Shown here in pieces: positions 42,438 through 51,954 of a stretch of DNA of 64,000 nucleotides (within the stretch, counting starts at the first letter, position 1; every line of letters begins with the position of its first letter). Made by a program: the position numbers and the translations under genes. Origin of the DNA: Faecalicatena fissicatena (GTDB lineage: Bacteria > Bacillota > Clostridia > Lachnospirales > Lachnospiraceae); assembly GCA_001028025.1 (NCBI GenBank), contig LDAQ01000055.1:3564-67563 (forward strand). Reading direction: 5' to 3'. Below the pieces are notes generated by a model. It saw only the letters and a list, made by a program, of their open reading frames with translations, was not told the DNA's origin and made no database searches.

Positions 42438-43418
42438 ATGGTGGAAAAGTATAGTATTAGGACTGACCTTGCACTTGAGGAAAAAGAACGGTTTGAATCA
42501 GATAATGTGGAGGTCCAGGGTGTTGTTCTGGAGGAGGAGTTCGATGAGGAACGGGAAATACGTATCTCTCGGGTCCGCATTGAGACGGAAAAGGGCGCTA
42601 AGGTCATGGGCAAGCCGGTCGGTACTTATCTTACTGTGGAGGCCCCGAATCTGGGTGTTCCGGATGAAGGCTATCACAGGGAGATTTCAGAGGAGCTTTC
42701 TGGTTATATCAAGGAGCTGATAGAGAAGCTGGGTCTGCTTGACAAAGTGGATTTATCTGTTCTGATCGTGGGCCTCGGAAACCGTCAGGTGACGCCGGAT
42801 GCGCTGGGACCTTATGTCGTGGAGAATCTTTGTGTGACCAGACATATAGTGAAGGAATACGGGAAGTATGCAATGGGGATGGAGCATGCCAATCTGGTCA
42901 GTGCCATCGTACCGGGAGTCATGGGACAGACAGGTATGGAAACCCTGGAGATTGTCAAAGGCGTTGTGGATGAAACCGAGCCGGATCTGGTGATAGCCAT
43001 AGATGCCCTGGCAGCCAGAAACAGCAGAAGGCTGAACCGCACGGTACAGATTGCTGATACCGGAATCCATCCTGGTTCGGGAGTAGGCAATCACCGCAGC
43101 GGGCTTACAAAAGAATCTCTGGGAGTTCCCGTGATCGGCATCGGCGTTCCAACGGTAGTTGACGCTGCAACCATAGTCAATGATACCATGGAGAATCTGA
43201 TCAATGCGCTGGAAACATCTGAAATGTTAAAAGGTGTGGGAGATGTACTGCGCACTTACAGCGCAGCCGAGAAGTATGAACTGGTAAAAGAATTGATTTC
43301 CCCTCATCTGAATGGAATGTTTATGACTCCGAAAGATGTGGATGACATGGTGAAGCAGATCAGTTATACCATCTCAGAGGGGCTGAACATATTGTTTACC
43401 AATGCAGGGCAGGCATAA
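42438..43418 (+). CDS. gpr: Spore germination protease GPR
   Basis: A 326-residue peptidase (ATG at 42438 with GAGG upstream; earlier in-frame ATGs have no ribosome site). GPR is made as a zymogen in the forespore and degrades small acid-soluble proteins on germination. The segment SIRTDLALEEKE near the N-terminus matches the autoprocessing site, which mimics the cleavage site in its substrates. Conserved stretches include VGLGNRQVTPDALGP and IAIDALAARNSRRLN. It precedes spoIIP, the usual clostridial and bacillar order. It marks the organism as a spore former. Confidence 0.95.
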   Translation: MVEKYSIRTDLALEEKERFESDNVEVQGVVLEEEFDEEREIRISRVRIETEKGAKVMGKPVGTYLTVEAPNLGVPDEGYHREISEELSGYIKELIEKLGLLDKVDLSVLIVGLGNRQVTPDALGPYVVENLCVTRHIVKEYGKYAMGMEHANLVSAIVPGVMGQTGMETLEIVKGVVDETEPDLVIAIDALAARNSRRLNRTVQIADTGIHPGSGVGNHRSGLTKESLGVPVIGIGVPTVVDAATIVNDTMENLINALETSEMLKGVGDVLRTYSAAEKYELVKELISPHLNGMFMTPKDVDDMVKQISYTISEGLNILFTNAGQA

Positions 43419-43453
43419 TACGCATCCTGGACTCATATATATGAAAAGGTAAC

Positions 43454-43535
43454 AAAAGGGATGGGCAAGGGGAGAGTGTAAGGGGGTCTGACCCCTCTGA
43501 CAGAGGGGTCAGACCCCCTTACCCATCCCTTTTTA
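43454..43535. terminator. Composite hairpin between gpr and spoIIP with GGGGTCAGACCCC cores
   Basis: Outer stem AAAGGGATGGG / CCCATCCCTTT and inner stem TAAGGGGGTCTGACCCCTC / GAGGGGTCAGACCCCCTTA, ending in a T run. It shares the self-palindromic core with 7263-7309. It would reduce read-through from gpr to spoIIP. Confidence 0.75.
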
Positions 43536-43573
43536 ACTGTCACGGAAATGTTTCTTTTGAAAGAAGGCGGTAT

Positions 43574-44755
43574 ATGAAGCAATCGGCATTAATACGGGTG
43601 GTGCTTGCTGCCCTTGGAGGTATAGCATGTATCAGCCTGGTCTGTATAAGCGGCAGAGGAATTATGAAAGAATGGAGATATGACAGCCAGGAGGCTGTTT
43701 TGAAATATACAGAAGAAATGTACATGCCGGGCCTGGCCTATATGAAAGAGGATCCAGATCCTACAGCAGTTCAGTGGATTAAGAAAAACGCGATGTCCTG
43801 GCTTCCTCTTGTTCAGTATGTGGAACAGAAGAAACCTTATGATTCTGTGATGGAGGATGAAGAGACCATCGCAAAGATTCTGGAGAATCAGGCAAATGAC
43901 GAGAATATGATAGATGAAAACGGCAATCTGGTGGGGGACAATGCGCTGGATTCCCAGGTGCCGTCTACGGAGCAGGGGCAGTCACCGATCGATATGTCAA
44001 TAGAAAGGCTGCGGGATTTTGACTACCTGATCAGTAATTTTTATATCGTTGACGGTACGACAATGATCGGGCCGGAGCAGCTGAATGTGGATGACCTTTT
44101 GGGCAGAAGCATGAAAATCGACCAGAGTACGGGGGGACCCAAAGTTCTGATCTTCCATACCCATTCCCAGGAAACGTTTGTGGACTCCACGCCGGGAGAT
44201 ACAAATACAAGTATTGTGGGAGTGGGCGAGTATCTTTCGAAGCTGTTAAATGAAAAAGGAATAGAGACTATCCATGACACTGGTGTATATGATATTATCA
44301 ATGGGCAGCTCGACAGGAGCAATGCCTATGAAAATGCTGAGGCATCCATCCGCCCGATTCTGGAAGCCAATCCGTCGGTTGAAGTAGTCATTGATCTCCA
44401 TCGTGATGGTGTGGCGGAAGACACGCATCTGGTAACAGAGGTAAATGGTAAACAGACAGCGAAGATCATGTATTTTAACGGATTGAGCCGAACGAGGACA
44501 AATGGAGACATCGCCTACCTTTATAATCCTTATATTCAGGATAATCTGGCGTTCTCCCTGCAGATGGAACTGGAGTCCGAGAGCAGTTATCCGGGATTCA
44601 CCCGGCATATCTATCTGGGTGGCTACAGATACAACCTTCATCTGGTTCCAAAATCCCTTTTGATAGAAGCTGGAGCACAGACAAATACTGTGGGAGAAAT
44701 GATGAATGCCATGGAAGTCCTGGCAGATACACTACATCATGTACTGACAGAATAA
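43574..44755 (+). CDS. spoIIP: Stage II sporulation protein P
   Basis: A 393-residue cell-wall amidase/endopeptidase required for engulfment. One N-terminal membrane anchor (about 8-30) is followed by a variable region and the SpoIIP amidase domain, with metal-binding HTHSQE near 195-200 and DLHRDG near 273-278. It acts with SpoIID in the engulfing septum. Located directly after gpr, as in other spore formers. Confidence 0.95.
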   Translation: MKQSALIRVVLAALGGIACISLVCISGRGIMKEWRYDSQEAVLKYTEEMYMPGLAYMKEDPDPTAVQWIKKNAMSWLPLVQYVEQKKPYDSVMEDEETIAKILENQANDENMIDENGNLVGDNALDSQVPSTEQGQSPIDMSIERLRDFDYLISNFYIVDGTTMIGPEQLNVDDLLGRSMKIDQSTGGPKVLIFHTHSQETFVDSTPGDTNTSIVGVGEYLSKLLNEKGIETIHDTGVYDIINGQLDRSNAYENAEASIRPILEANPSVEVVIDLHRDGVAEDTHLVTEVNGKQTAKIMYFNGLSRTRTNGDIAYLYNPYIQDNLAFSLQMELESESSYPGFTRHIYLGGYRYNLHLVPKSLLIEAGAQTNTVGEMMNAMEVLADTLHHVLTE

Positions 44756-44762
44756 CTTTTAT

Positions 44763-44791
44763 TTGAATAACCCTACATTTTGTGATAATAT
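44763..44791 (+). promoter_or_regulatory. Promoter of the topoisomerase pair
   Basis: TTGAAT (44763-44768), 17-base spacer, TAATAT (44786-44791), 28 bases before the start. Confidence 0.65.
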
Positions 44792-44819
44792 GAAATGAAT
44801 GTAAAAAGGAGAGGGACGA

Positions 44820-46742
44820 ATGGGAAATAAAAATACATATGATGCGGATAGTATTTCTGTATTAGAGGGACTTGAAGCGGTCAGAAAAAGACCCGGTATG
44901 TATATTGGAAGCGTTTCAACAAAAGGGCTTAATCATCTGATTTATGAGATTGTAGATAACGCTGTTGATGAGCATCTTGCCGGTTACTGTACACAGATTC
45001 ATGTTACACTTGAAAAGGACGGCTCGGCTACCATTGAAGACAATGGCCGGGGCGTCCCTGTCGGCATGCACAAAAAAGGGGTGTCTGCGGAGCGTATTGT
45101 ATACACCACACTGCATGCAGGGGGGAAATTTGACGATTCTGCGTATAAAACTAGTGGAGGCCTCCATGGTGTGGGATCTTCCGTAGTAAATGCTCTTTCT
45201 ACCTATATGGATGTACAGGTCAGTAGAGAAGGTGCGGTCCATCACGACAGATTCGAGCGGGGAATTCCAGTGATTGAGCTGGAGGACGGGCTTCTGCCGG
45301 TGATCGGAAAAACAAGAAAGACAGGGACAAAGGTGAATTTCCTGCCGGATGATACGATTTTCGAAAAAACAAGGTTCCGTGCCGAGGAAGTAAAAAGCCG
45401 TCTGCATGAGACCGCTTATCTGAATCCGGATCTGACGATTATCTTTGATGATAAGAGAATGGAATCTCCGGAGCACATCGTGTATCATGAACCGGATGGG
45501 ATTCTGGGGTTCATTAAGGACCTGAACCAGAAAAAGGAAACACTTCATGAGCCGATTTATTATAAAGGGGAGTCAGAAGGTATTGAAGTGGAAGTTGCGC
45601 TGCAGTATGTGAACGAATTTCATGAAAATGTACTTGGATTCTGTAACAATATCTACAATGCCGAAGGGGGTACGCATCTTACCGGATTTAAGACTACATT
45701 CACAACGGTAATGAATCAATACGCACGTGAACTAGGCATCCTCAAAGAGAAAGACGCCAACTTTACAGGTGCAGATATCCGTAATGGAATGACTGCCATC
45801 GTATCCATCAAACATCCGGACCCAAGATTTGAAGGGCAGACAAAGACGAAGCTGGACAACCCTGATGCTGCAAAAGCTACTGGTAAAGTGACCGGAGACG
45901 AGATTGTCCTGTACTTTGACCGGAATCTGGAAACATTGAAGTCAGTACTGTCCTGTGCAGAAAAAGCAGCTAAAATCCGTAAGACAGAAGAAAAGGCAAA
46001 GACAAATCTTCTGACGAAACAGAAGTATTCCTTTGACAGCAACGGAAAGCTGGCAAACTGCGAAAGCCGGGATGCAACAAAATGCGAGATATTTATCGTA
46101 GAGGGGGATTCCGCGGGGGGATCTGCAAAGACAGCCCGTAACAGAAATTATCAGGCGATCCTGCCGATCCGCGGTAAAATACTGAACGTAGAAAAGGCTA
46201 GTATTGATAAAGTACTGGCTAATGCAGAGATTAAAACAATGATCAATGCATTTGGCTGCGGGTTTTCGGAAGGCTACGGCAATGATTTCGATATAACAAA
46301 GCTTCGTTATGATAAGATTATTATTATGGCGGATGCTGATGTGGACGGTGCGCATATATCTACGCTGCTTCTGACGTTATTTTACCGGTTTATGCCGGAA
46401 CTGATTTATGAGGGACATGTATATATTGCAATGCCGCCCCTGTATAAGGTGATGCCGAAGAAGGGCGAGGAAGAGTACCTGTACGACGACAAGGCACTGG
46501 AGAAGTACAGAAGGACGCATGATGGACCGTTTACCCTGCAGAGATACAAAGGTCTGGGAGAGATGGATGCACAGCAGCTCTGGGAGACAACTCTGGATCC
46601 GGAGACAAGGCTTTTAAAACTCGTGGAGATTGAGGATGCACGGATGGCATCCAGCGTAACTGAGATGCTGATGGGCACTGAGGTACCGCCGAGGCGGATG
46701 TTTATTTACGAAAATGCTGCAGATGCAGAGCTGGATATATAG
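44820..46742 (+). CDS. parE: Type II topoisomerase ATPase subunit (ParE/GyrB-like)
   Basis: A 640-residue subunit with the GHKL ATPase (YEIVDNAVDE near 42; GVGSSVVNALS), transducer domain, and TOPRIM domain with EGDSAGG near 429, DADVDG near 504 and QRYKGLGEM near 573. It pairs with the 748-residue A subunit 17 bases downstream. Clostridia usually encode gyrB and gyrA beside dnaA/recF plus a second pair elsewhere. This pair lies among unrelated genes and its partner lacks a GyrA box, so topoisomerase IV is favoured. Decatenates sister chromosomes. Confidence 0.85.
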   Translation: MGNKNTYDADSISVLEGLEAVRKRPGMYIGSVSTKGLNHLIYEIVDNAVDEHLAGYCTQIHVTLEKDGSATIEDNGRGVPVGMHKKGVSAERIVYTTLHAGGKFDDSAYKTSGGLHGVGSSVVNALSTYMDVQVSREGAVHHDRFERGIPVIELEDGLLPVIGKTRKTGTKVNFLPDDTIFEKTRFRAEEVKSRLHETAYLNPDLTIIFDDKRMESPEHIVYHEPDGILGFIKDLNQKKETLHEPIYYKGESEGIEVEVALQYVNEFHENVLGFCNNIYNAEGGTHLTGFKTTFTTVMNQYARELGILKEKDANFTGADIRNGMTAIVSIKHPDPRFEGQTKTKLDNPDAAKATGKVTGDEIVLYFDRNLETLKSVLSCAEKAAKIRKTEEKAKTNLLTKQKYSFDSNGKLANCESRDATKCEIFIVEGDSAGGSAKTARNRNYQAILPIRGKILNVEKASIDKVLANAEIKTMINAFGCGFSEGYGNDFDITKLRYDKIIIMADADVDGAHISTLLLTLFYRFMPELIYEGHVYIAMPPLYKVMPKKGEEEYLYDDKALEKYRRTHDGPFTLQRYKGLGEMDAQQLWETTLDPETRLLKLVEIEDARMASSVTEMLMGTEVPPRRMFIYENAADAELDI

Positions 46743-46759
46743 GTAAGAGGAGATAAAGA

Positions 46760-49006
46760 ATGAGCAGTAGTGAATCACAGATTATCAGAACCGAATATTC
46801 TGAGGTTATGAAGAAATCTTATATTGATTACGCCATGAGCGTTATCATCGCCAGAGCCCTGCCCGATGTGAGAGACGGCCTGAAGCCGGTTCAGCGCAGG
46901 ACTTTGTACGATATGTATGAACTGGGAATCCGTTACGACAAGCCGTACAGGAAGTGTGCACGTATTGTCGGGGATACTATGGGTAAATACCATCCTCACG
47001 GCGACAGTTCCATATACGAATCACTCGTGGTTATGGCGCAGGATTTCAAAAAAGGAAAGATTCTTGTAGACGGGCACGGCAACTTTGGTTCCATCGAGGG
47101 AGACGGCGCCGCCGCCATGCGTTATACAGAGGCCAGGCTGACAAAGTTTACACAGGAAGCTTACCTGGGAGATCTGGACAAGAATATCGTTGATTTCGGG
47201 CCGAACTTTGACGAGACCGAAAAAGAGCCTCTTGTTCTGCCGGTGCGTGTACCGAATCTTCTGATCAACGGTGCTGATGGTATTGCAGTCGGAATGGCAA
47301 CCAGCATCCCGACCCACAATCTCAGCGAAGTGCTGGATGCCGTCAAGGCTTACATGAAGAACGACCAGATCAGTACAAAACAGCTGATGAGATATATCAA
47401 AGGACCTGATTTCCCGACCGGCGGCATTGTTGTCAACAAAGATGACCTGCTGAATATATACGAGACGGGTCAGGGGAAAATTAAAATCCGTGGAAAAGTA
47501 GAAGTGGAGGAACAAAAAGGCGGCAAAAAGCAGCTTGTTATTACTGAGATTCCCTACACAATGATCGGAAGTGGTATCGGAAAGTTTTTGAATGATGTAT
47601 GCGGCCTGGTAGAGTCCAAGAAAACGAATGATATTGTAGATATTTCCAACCAGTCTTCAAAAGAAGGCATCCGGATTGTACTGGAGCTGAAAAAGGGCGC
47701 GGATGTCGAGAACCTGAAAAACATGCTCTATAAGAAGACAAGACTGGAAGATACTTTTGGCGTCAATATGCTTGCAGTAGCGAACGACAGACCGGAGACA
47801 CTCGGGCTCAAAGCAATCATCGAACACCACGTGGATTTCCAGTTTGAACTGATGACCAGAAAGTATACCACCATGCTTGCTAAAGAGCAGGAAAAGAGCG
47901 AAGTACAGGAAGGTCTGATTAAAGCCTGCGATGTCATTGACCTGATTATAGAGATTCTGCGCGGAAGTAAATCCGTTAAGGATGCCCGTGCCTGTCTGGT
48001 AAGCGGTGTCACCGAGAACATTAAATTCAAGTCCAGCATTTCCAAGAAAATGGCTGCACTTCTGCGATTTACAGAACGCCAGGCGACAGCAATCCTGGAA
48101 ATGCGTCTTTACAAGCTGATCGGTCTGGAAATTGAGGCGCTTCAGAAGGAACACGAGGAAACCTTAAAAAATATCTCGCGTTACGAAGACATACTGAACA
48201 ATTACGATTCCATGGCAAATCTGATCATGGAAGAATTGGATTCTTATAAGAGGGAATACGGCAGAAAGCGCCGTACCGCAATCGAAAATGCCGAGGAGGC
48301 AGTTTTCGAGGAGAAGAAAATAGAAGAGCAGGAAGTGGTATTTCTGATGGACCGCTTCGGTTATGCCAAGACAATAGACGTAACTGCATATGAAAGAAAC
48401 AAGGAGGCTGCTGACAGCGAGAACAAGTATGTAGTCCACTGTATGAACACAGGTAAAATCTGTATTTTTACAGATACCGGCAGGATGCATCAGGCCAAAG
48501 TCCTGGATCTTCCCTACGGAAAGTTCCGCGACAAGGGTACACCGATCGACAATCTGACCAACTATTCCAGCAGTGAGGAACAGATTGTAATGGTCTGCGA
48601 TGCTGAACAGATGCGTTTTGCAAAACTGCTGTTTGCCACAAAACAGGGTATGATAAAAAAGGTAGAAGGAACTGAATTTCAGGTGGCAAAGCGGACGATA
48701 GCCGCCACGAAGCTACAGGAAGAAGACATCCTGATCAGTGTCAGTGTGGTAACCGAGAACCAGAATATCGTGCTTCAGACAAAGGGTGGATATTTTCTTA
48801 GATTTCCTGCTGAAGAAATACCTGAGAAGAAAAAGGGCGCAGTTGGCGTCCGTGGAATTAAGCTTCAGAAAAAGGACGAGCTGGAGAACGTGTACCTGTT
48901 TGAGGAAGGGACAGAAAAGAAGATAGTCTATGGTGAAAAAGAAGTAACGCTGAACCGGCTGAGACAGGCGAGGAGAGATACTTTGGGGACGAAAAACCGC
49001 AATTAA
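46760..49006 (+). CDS. parC: Type II topoisomerase cleavage subunit (ParC/GyrA-like)
   Basis: A 748-residue breakage-reunion subunit. The catalytic Tyr is in MRYTEARLT (about 121), and the quinolone-resistance region GKYHPHGDSSIYE is at about 75-87 with Ser and Glu at the usual positions. The C-terminal domain has no GyrA box (QRRGGKG), the element needed for DNA wrapping and supercoiling by gyrase, and the protein is shorter than typical GyrA. This supports ParC. Followed by a strong terminator. Confidence 0.85.
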   Translation: MSSSESQIIRTEYSEVMKKSYIDYAMSVIIARALPDVRDGLKPVQRRTLYDMYELGIRYDKPYRKCARIVGDTMGKYHPHGDSSIYESLVVMAQDFKKGKILVDGHGNFGSIEGDGAAAMRYTEARLTKFTQEAYLGDLDKNIVDFGPNFDETEKEPLVLPVRVPNLLINGADGIAVGMATSIPTHNLSEVLDAVKAYMKNDQISTKQLMRYIKGPDFPTGGIVVNKDDLLNIYETGQGKIKIRGKVEVEEQKGGKKQLVITEIPYTMIGSGIGKFLNDVCGLVESKKTNDIVDISNQSSKEGIRIVLELKKGADVENLKNMLYKKTRLEDTFGVNMLAVANDRPETLGLKAIIEHHVDFQFELMTRKYTTMLAKEQEKSEVQEGLIKACDVIDLIIEILRGSKSVKDARACLVSGVTENIKFKSSISKKMAALLRFTERQATAILEMRLYKLIGLEIEALQKEHEETLKNISRYEDILNNYDSMANLIMEELDSYKREYGRKRRTAIENAEEAVFEEKKIEEQEVVFLMDRFGYAKTIDVTAYERNKEAADSENKYVVHCMNTGKICIFTDTGRMHQAKVLDLPYGKFRDKGTPIDNLTNYSSSEEQIVMVCDAEQMRFAKLLFATKQGMIKKVEGTEFQVAKRTIAATKLQEEDILISVSVVTENQNIVLQTKGGYFLRFPAEEIPEKKKGAVGVRGIKLQKKDELENVYLFEEGTEKKIVYGEKEVTLNRLRQARRDTLGTKNRN

Positions 49007-49044
49007 AGCTTAAACAAAGCTGCAAATATATGATAGAGTACTGG

Positions 49045-49091
49045 AAAGCTGATTTATTCACAGATTAAAGTGTGAGTGAATCAGCTTTTTT
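49045..49091 (+). terminator. Terminator after the topoisomerase pair
   Basis: AAAGCTGATTTATTCAC pairs with GTGAGTGAATCAGCTTT (one mismatch), then a T run. Confidence 0.88.
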
Positions 49092-49479
49092 GAGGTACAC
49101 CTGGCGGGCGCACTGCTGGAGCATTTTATATAACTTTAACTATCGGACAATACCATTGAAACAAATGAACGGATACCGGTTGGGATGAAGCAGGGCATCG
49201 TCCCAGGACAGGGAGAGAAGAGGATAAGGTGGTGGTCGGAAATCAGTGCTGCCTGATCGTGTATTCGATGATATTAAACTACAAACTGCTTGTCTGTGGA
49301 CACTGCACATATTATAATTATAATATATTCTTGGGATGTAGTTGGAAAATTATTTATGGGTATGTCGAAAAGAAGATTACACAAAATAGTGTAATTATAT
49401 CAGGCATGTTGAAGTGATGGGTATATCTATAAAACAATATGGTGTATTAAAAAAAAATTATAGTGAAAGGAAATTAATT
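49092..49479. other. AT-rich gap without a convincing gene
   Basis: About 390 bases. A 62-codon frame at 49229-49417 has no ribosome site, odd Cys/Tyr-rich composition and no recognisable motif, so it is not called. A hairpin ATTACAC-AAAATA-GTGTAAT is at 49376-49395, 85 bases before the coiled-coil gene, and may be an operator or weak terminator. Confidence 0.5.
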
Positions 49480-49857
49480 ATGGTGGAGAGAGAATTATTA
49501 AATGCAATATCGGATATGATGGATTCTAAATTTGAAGAATTTAAAGTTAATTTGGCAACGAAGGACGATATAGCCAATATGGCAACGAAGGATGATATAG
49601 CCAATATGGCAACGAAGGACGATATAGCCTGCATATGGAAAGAAATGGCGAATCTGGCTACAAAAGCCGATTTAAGGGAAGTGGAGAACAACGTTCTTAC
49701 CGAAGTTGACAGAGTTCAGGAGATCGCTACAAGTCATTACAATGAAGTGAAGATGGAGATAAGCCAGCTGAGAGCAGAAGTCAGATCATACCAAATCGGG
49801 AGTTTAAAGCTTCGGGTTGACAGATTGGAAGGTGATATGATTAAAAGTAAAAGATAG
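49480..49857 (+). CDS. Small coiled-coil protein with tandem ATKDDIANM repeats
   Basis: A 125-residue protein of unknown function. ATG at 49480 is chosen because AAAGGAAA precedes it; the frame extends upstream without a site. After MVERELLNAISDMMDSKF the protein has three copies of a nine-residue unit (LATKDDIAN or MATKDDIAN), then a related LATKADLRE unit and a long heptad coiled coil to the end (REVENNVLTEVDRVQEI...LKLRVDRLEGD). The pattern resembles coiled-coil proteins with TKxDI-type repeats, some linked to mobile elements. No membrane helix. It sits alone between the topoisomerase and nusA operons, in AT-rich DNA. Confidence 0.7.
   Translation: MVERELLNAISDMMDSKFEEFKVNLATKDDIANMATKDDIANMATKDDIACIWKEMANLATKADLREVENNVLTEVDRVQEIATSHYNEVKMEISQLRAEVRSYQIGSLKLRVDRLEGDMIKSKR
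49554..49634 (+). repeat. Three tandem 27-bp repeats inside the coiled-coil gene
   Basis: Units begin at 49554, 49581 and 49608 (GGCAACGAAGGAYGATATAG core). The first two are nearly identical over 27 bases and the third diverges in its last nine. Near-identity at synonymous sites suggests recent expansion by slippage. Confidence 0.9.
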
Positions 49858-50001
49858 TTTCATATTTGCAATGTGTGCAAACGTGAATCAGTCGATAAGT
49901 TAGCCCCTCGTCACAGTCAATTAAAAATGTGCAGACGCTGTTGTTAATCCAGGCGTGACTTTGAATAATAGGCTTAAACGGCATATTTCTCAAAATCTTC
50001 C

Positions 50002-50030
50002 TTGCATTTACCAAAAAAAGGTGTTATACT
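50002..50030 (+). promoter_or_regulatory. Promoter of the rimP-nusA-infB operon
   Basis: -35 TTGCAT (50002-50007), 17-base spacer, -10 TATACT (50025-50030). A leader of about 185 bases follows. Confidence 0.8.
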
Positions 50031-50058
50031 CAATAACAGTTACATAAGGAACCCGGCA

Positions 50059-50189
50059 GAAGAGTGAACGAAAGTTCACTCTTCTTTGTTGCTGAGGAGG
50101 CAGCAGAGCAGTTTATACAAGAACGCTTATGACCGGAAAGCTTATTATAACGGTTTTGTTACCTTATTGAACATAAGCAGTTCAATAAG
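50059..50189 (+). promoter_or_regulatory. Structured leader of the rimP operon
   Basis: Two perfect hairpins. GAAGAGTGAAC-GAAA-GTTCACTCTTC (50059-50084) has an 11-bp stem, a GNRA-type loop and TTTGTT after it, so it can act as a terminator. CTTATTGAAC-7 bases-GTTCAATAAG (50163-50189) has a 10-bp stem. Antitermination or NusA-dependent feedback is plausible, as nusA leaders are regulated in other bacteria; not shown here. The gap from 49858 to 50222 has no other gene. Confidence 0.65.
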
Positions 50190-50222
50190 CATAGAAAACA
50201 ATGCAGAGAAAGGGAGTTTAGC

Positions 50223-50690
50223 GTGTCAAGAAGAGAACAGTATGAACAGCAGACGGAGGAACTTTTGGAACCGATCGTTACAGGGGTCGGGTTTGAACTG
50301 GTAGATGTAGAATATGTAAAAGAGGCCGGAACATGGTACCTGCGCGCTTATATTGATAAGCCGGGGGGGATTACCGTGGATGACTGTGAGGCGGTCAGCA
50401 GGAAGTTCTCAGATATTCTGGATGAAAAAGATTATATTGAAGATACTTATATTTTTGAGGTGAGTTCTCCGGGGCTGGGAAGGCCGCTGAAGAAAGAGAA
50501 AGATTATAGACGCAGTCTGGGTGAGGAAGTCGAGATAAAGACATATCGGGCTATCGACAGACAGAAAGAATTCGTTGGAATATTGAAGGATTACGACAAA
50601 GATACTGTGACGATTGAATATGAAGATGAGACGACACAAGTATTTGAAAAAAGTGAAATTGCGCTTATCCGTTTAGCTTTGGATTTTTAA
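50223..50690 (+). CDS. rimP: Ribosome maturation factor RimP
   Basis: A 155-residue protein starting at GTG (50223). RimP helps assemble the 30S subunit. Conserved segments are GFELVDVEYVKEAG (N-terminal alpha-beta domain) and YIFEVSSPGLGRPLKKEKDY, then the SH3-like C-terminal domain. First gene of the operon, before nusA. Confidence 0.93.
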   Translation: MSRREQYEQQTEELLEPIVTGVGFELVDVEYVKEAGTWYLRAYIDKPGGITVDDCEAVSRKFSDILDEKDYIEDTYIFEVSSPGLGRPLKKEKDYRRSLGEEVEIKTYRAIDRQKEFVGILKDYDKDTVTIEYEDETTQVFEKSEIALIRLALDF

Positions 50691-50707
50691 TTTAGGAGGA
50701 AATAATA

Positions 50708-51931
50708 ATGAATACAGAATTATTGGAAGCATTGAATATTCTTGAACAGGAAAAGAACATCAGTAAAGATACAATGATGGATGCAATCGAGAATTCTCTT
50801 ATCAGTGCATGTAAGAACCATTTTGGAACGGCGGAAAACATAAAAGTAATCATGGACCGTGAGACCTGCGATTATGCAGTATATGCTGAAAAAGAAGTGG
50901 TTGAGGAAGTATTTGACCCGGCATTGGAAATTAGCCTGGAAGATGCGGAGCAGATTGATTCCGCGCTCCAGATCGGTGATATCGCGCAGATCCCGATTGA
51001 ATCAAAGTCTTTCGGAAGAATTGCAACCCAGAATGCAAAGAACCTGATTCTTCAGAAAATCAGAGAAGAAGAGCGGAAAGTTGTTTACGATCAGTATTTT
51101 GAGAAAGAAAAAGATATTGTTACAGGTATCGTACAGCGCTATGTGGGAAGAAATATCAGCATTAACCTGGGAAGAGCAGATGCTATGCTGACAGAGAATG
51201 AACAGGTAAAAGGCGAGGTGTTCAAACCCACTGAAAGAATCAAACTCTATGTTGTAGAGGTTAAGAATACACCGAAGGGACCAAAGATCCTGGTATCCAG
51301 AACACATCCGGAACTTGTGAAGCGTCTGTTTGAGGCGGAAGTAGCCGAGGTCAAGGACGGCACAGTGGAGATAAAGAGCATCGCCCGCGAAGCCGGTTCC
51401 CGTACAAAGATGGCTGTCTGGTCAAACGACGAGAACGTGGATCCGGTCGGCGCATGTGTTGGAATGAACGGTGCGAGAGTTAATGCCGTTGTGAATGAGC
51501 TGCGAGGAGAGAAGATCGACATTATAAACTGGAGTGACAACCCGGCTTTACTTATTGAAAACGCATTGAGTCCGGCAAAGGTTATCTCTGTAATGGCAGA
51601 TCCAGATGAAAAAGCCGCAAGTGTAATCGTGCCGGATTATCAGCTGTCACTGGCAATTGGAAAAGAAGGCCAGAACGCAAGACTTGCAGCCCGCCTGACA
51701 GGATATAAGATTGACATAAAGAGCGAGACACAGGCGATTGAATCAGGAGAACTTCCCGAGGATTACATGGAACAGATGGCAATGATGGAAGACGGATACG
51801 AAAGCGGATACGAGGAAGAATATCCGCAGGAGTATGAAGAAAACTATGAAGAGCCACTGCTGGAAGAAACAGAAGAAATGTCCGGTGATGACTATGAGGA
51901 AATAGAGTTCATTGAGACAGAGGATGAATAA
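50708..51931 (+). CDS. nusA: Transcription termination/antitermination factor NusA
   Basis: A 407-residue RNA polymerase-binding factor. N-terminal domain about 1-125, S1 domain about 130-200, and two KH domains about 205-345 (GACVGMNGARVNAVVNELRG; SLAIGKEGQNARLAARLTGY). The C-terminal tail of about 55 residues is very acidic (runs of Glu and Tyr), instead of the AR repeats of proteobacterial NusA. It modulates pausing and termination, and probably its own leader. Confidence 0.95.
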   Translation: MNTELLEALNILEQEKNISKDTMMDAIENSLISACKNHFGTAENIKVIMDRETCDYAVYAEKEVVEEVFDPALEISLEDAEQIDSALQIGDIAQIPIESKSFGRIATQNAKNLILQKIREEERKVVYDQYFEKEKDIVTGIVQRYVGRNISINLGRADAMLTENEQVKGEVFKPTERIKLYVVEVKNTPKGPKILVSRTHPELVKRLFEAEVAEVKDGTVEIKSIAREAGSRTKMAVWSNDENVDPVGACVGMNGARVNAVVNELRGEKIDIINWSDNPALLIENALSPAKVISVMADPDEKAASVIVPDYQLSLAIGKEGQNARLAARLTGYKIDIKSETQAIESGELPEDYMEQMAMMEDGYESGYEEEYPQEYEENYEEPLLEETEEMSGDDYEEIEFIETEDE

Positions 51932-51954
51932 TAACCTTATGAGAGGTGGAATAA

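Noticed and set aside
49229..49417. 62-codon Cys/Tyr-rich open frame
   Set aside because: AT-rich spacer, no ribosome site and no family resemblance.
50086..50304. 72-codon open frame in the rimP leader, considered as a leader peptide
   Set aside because: It runs into rimP in another frame, and its first codons lie within the hairpin region without a ribosome site.
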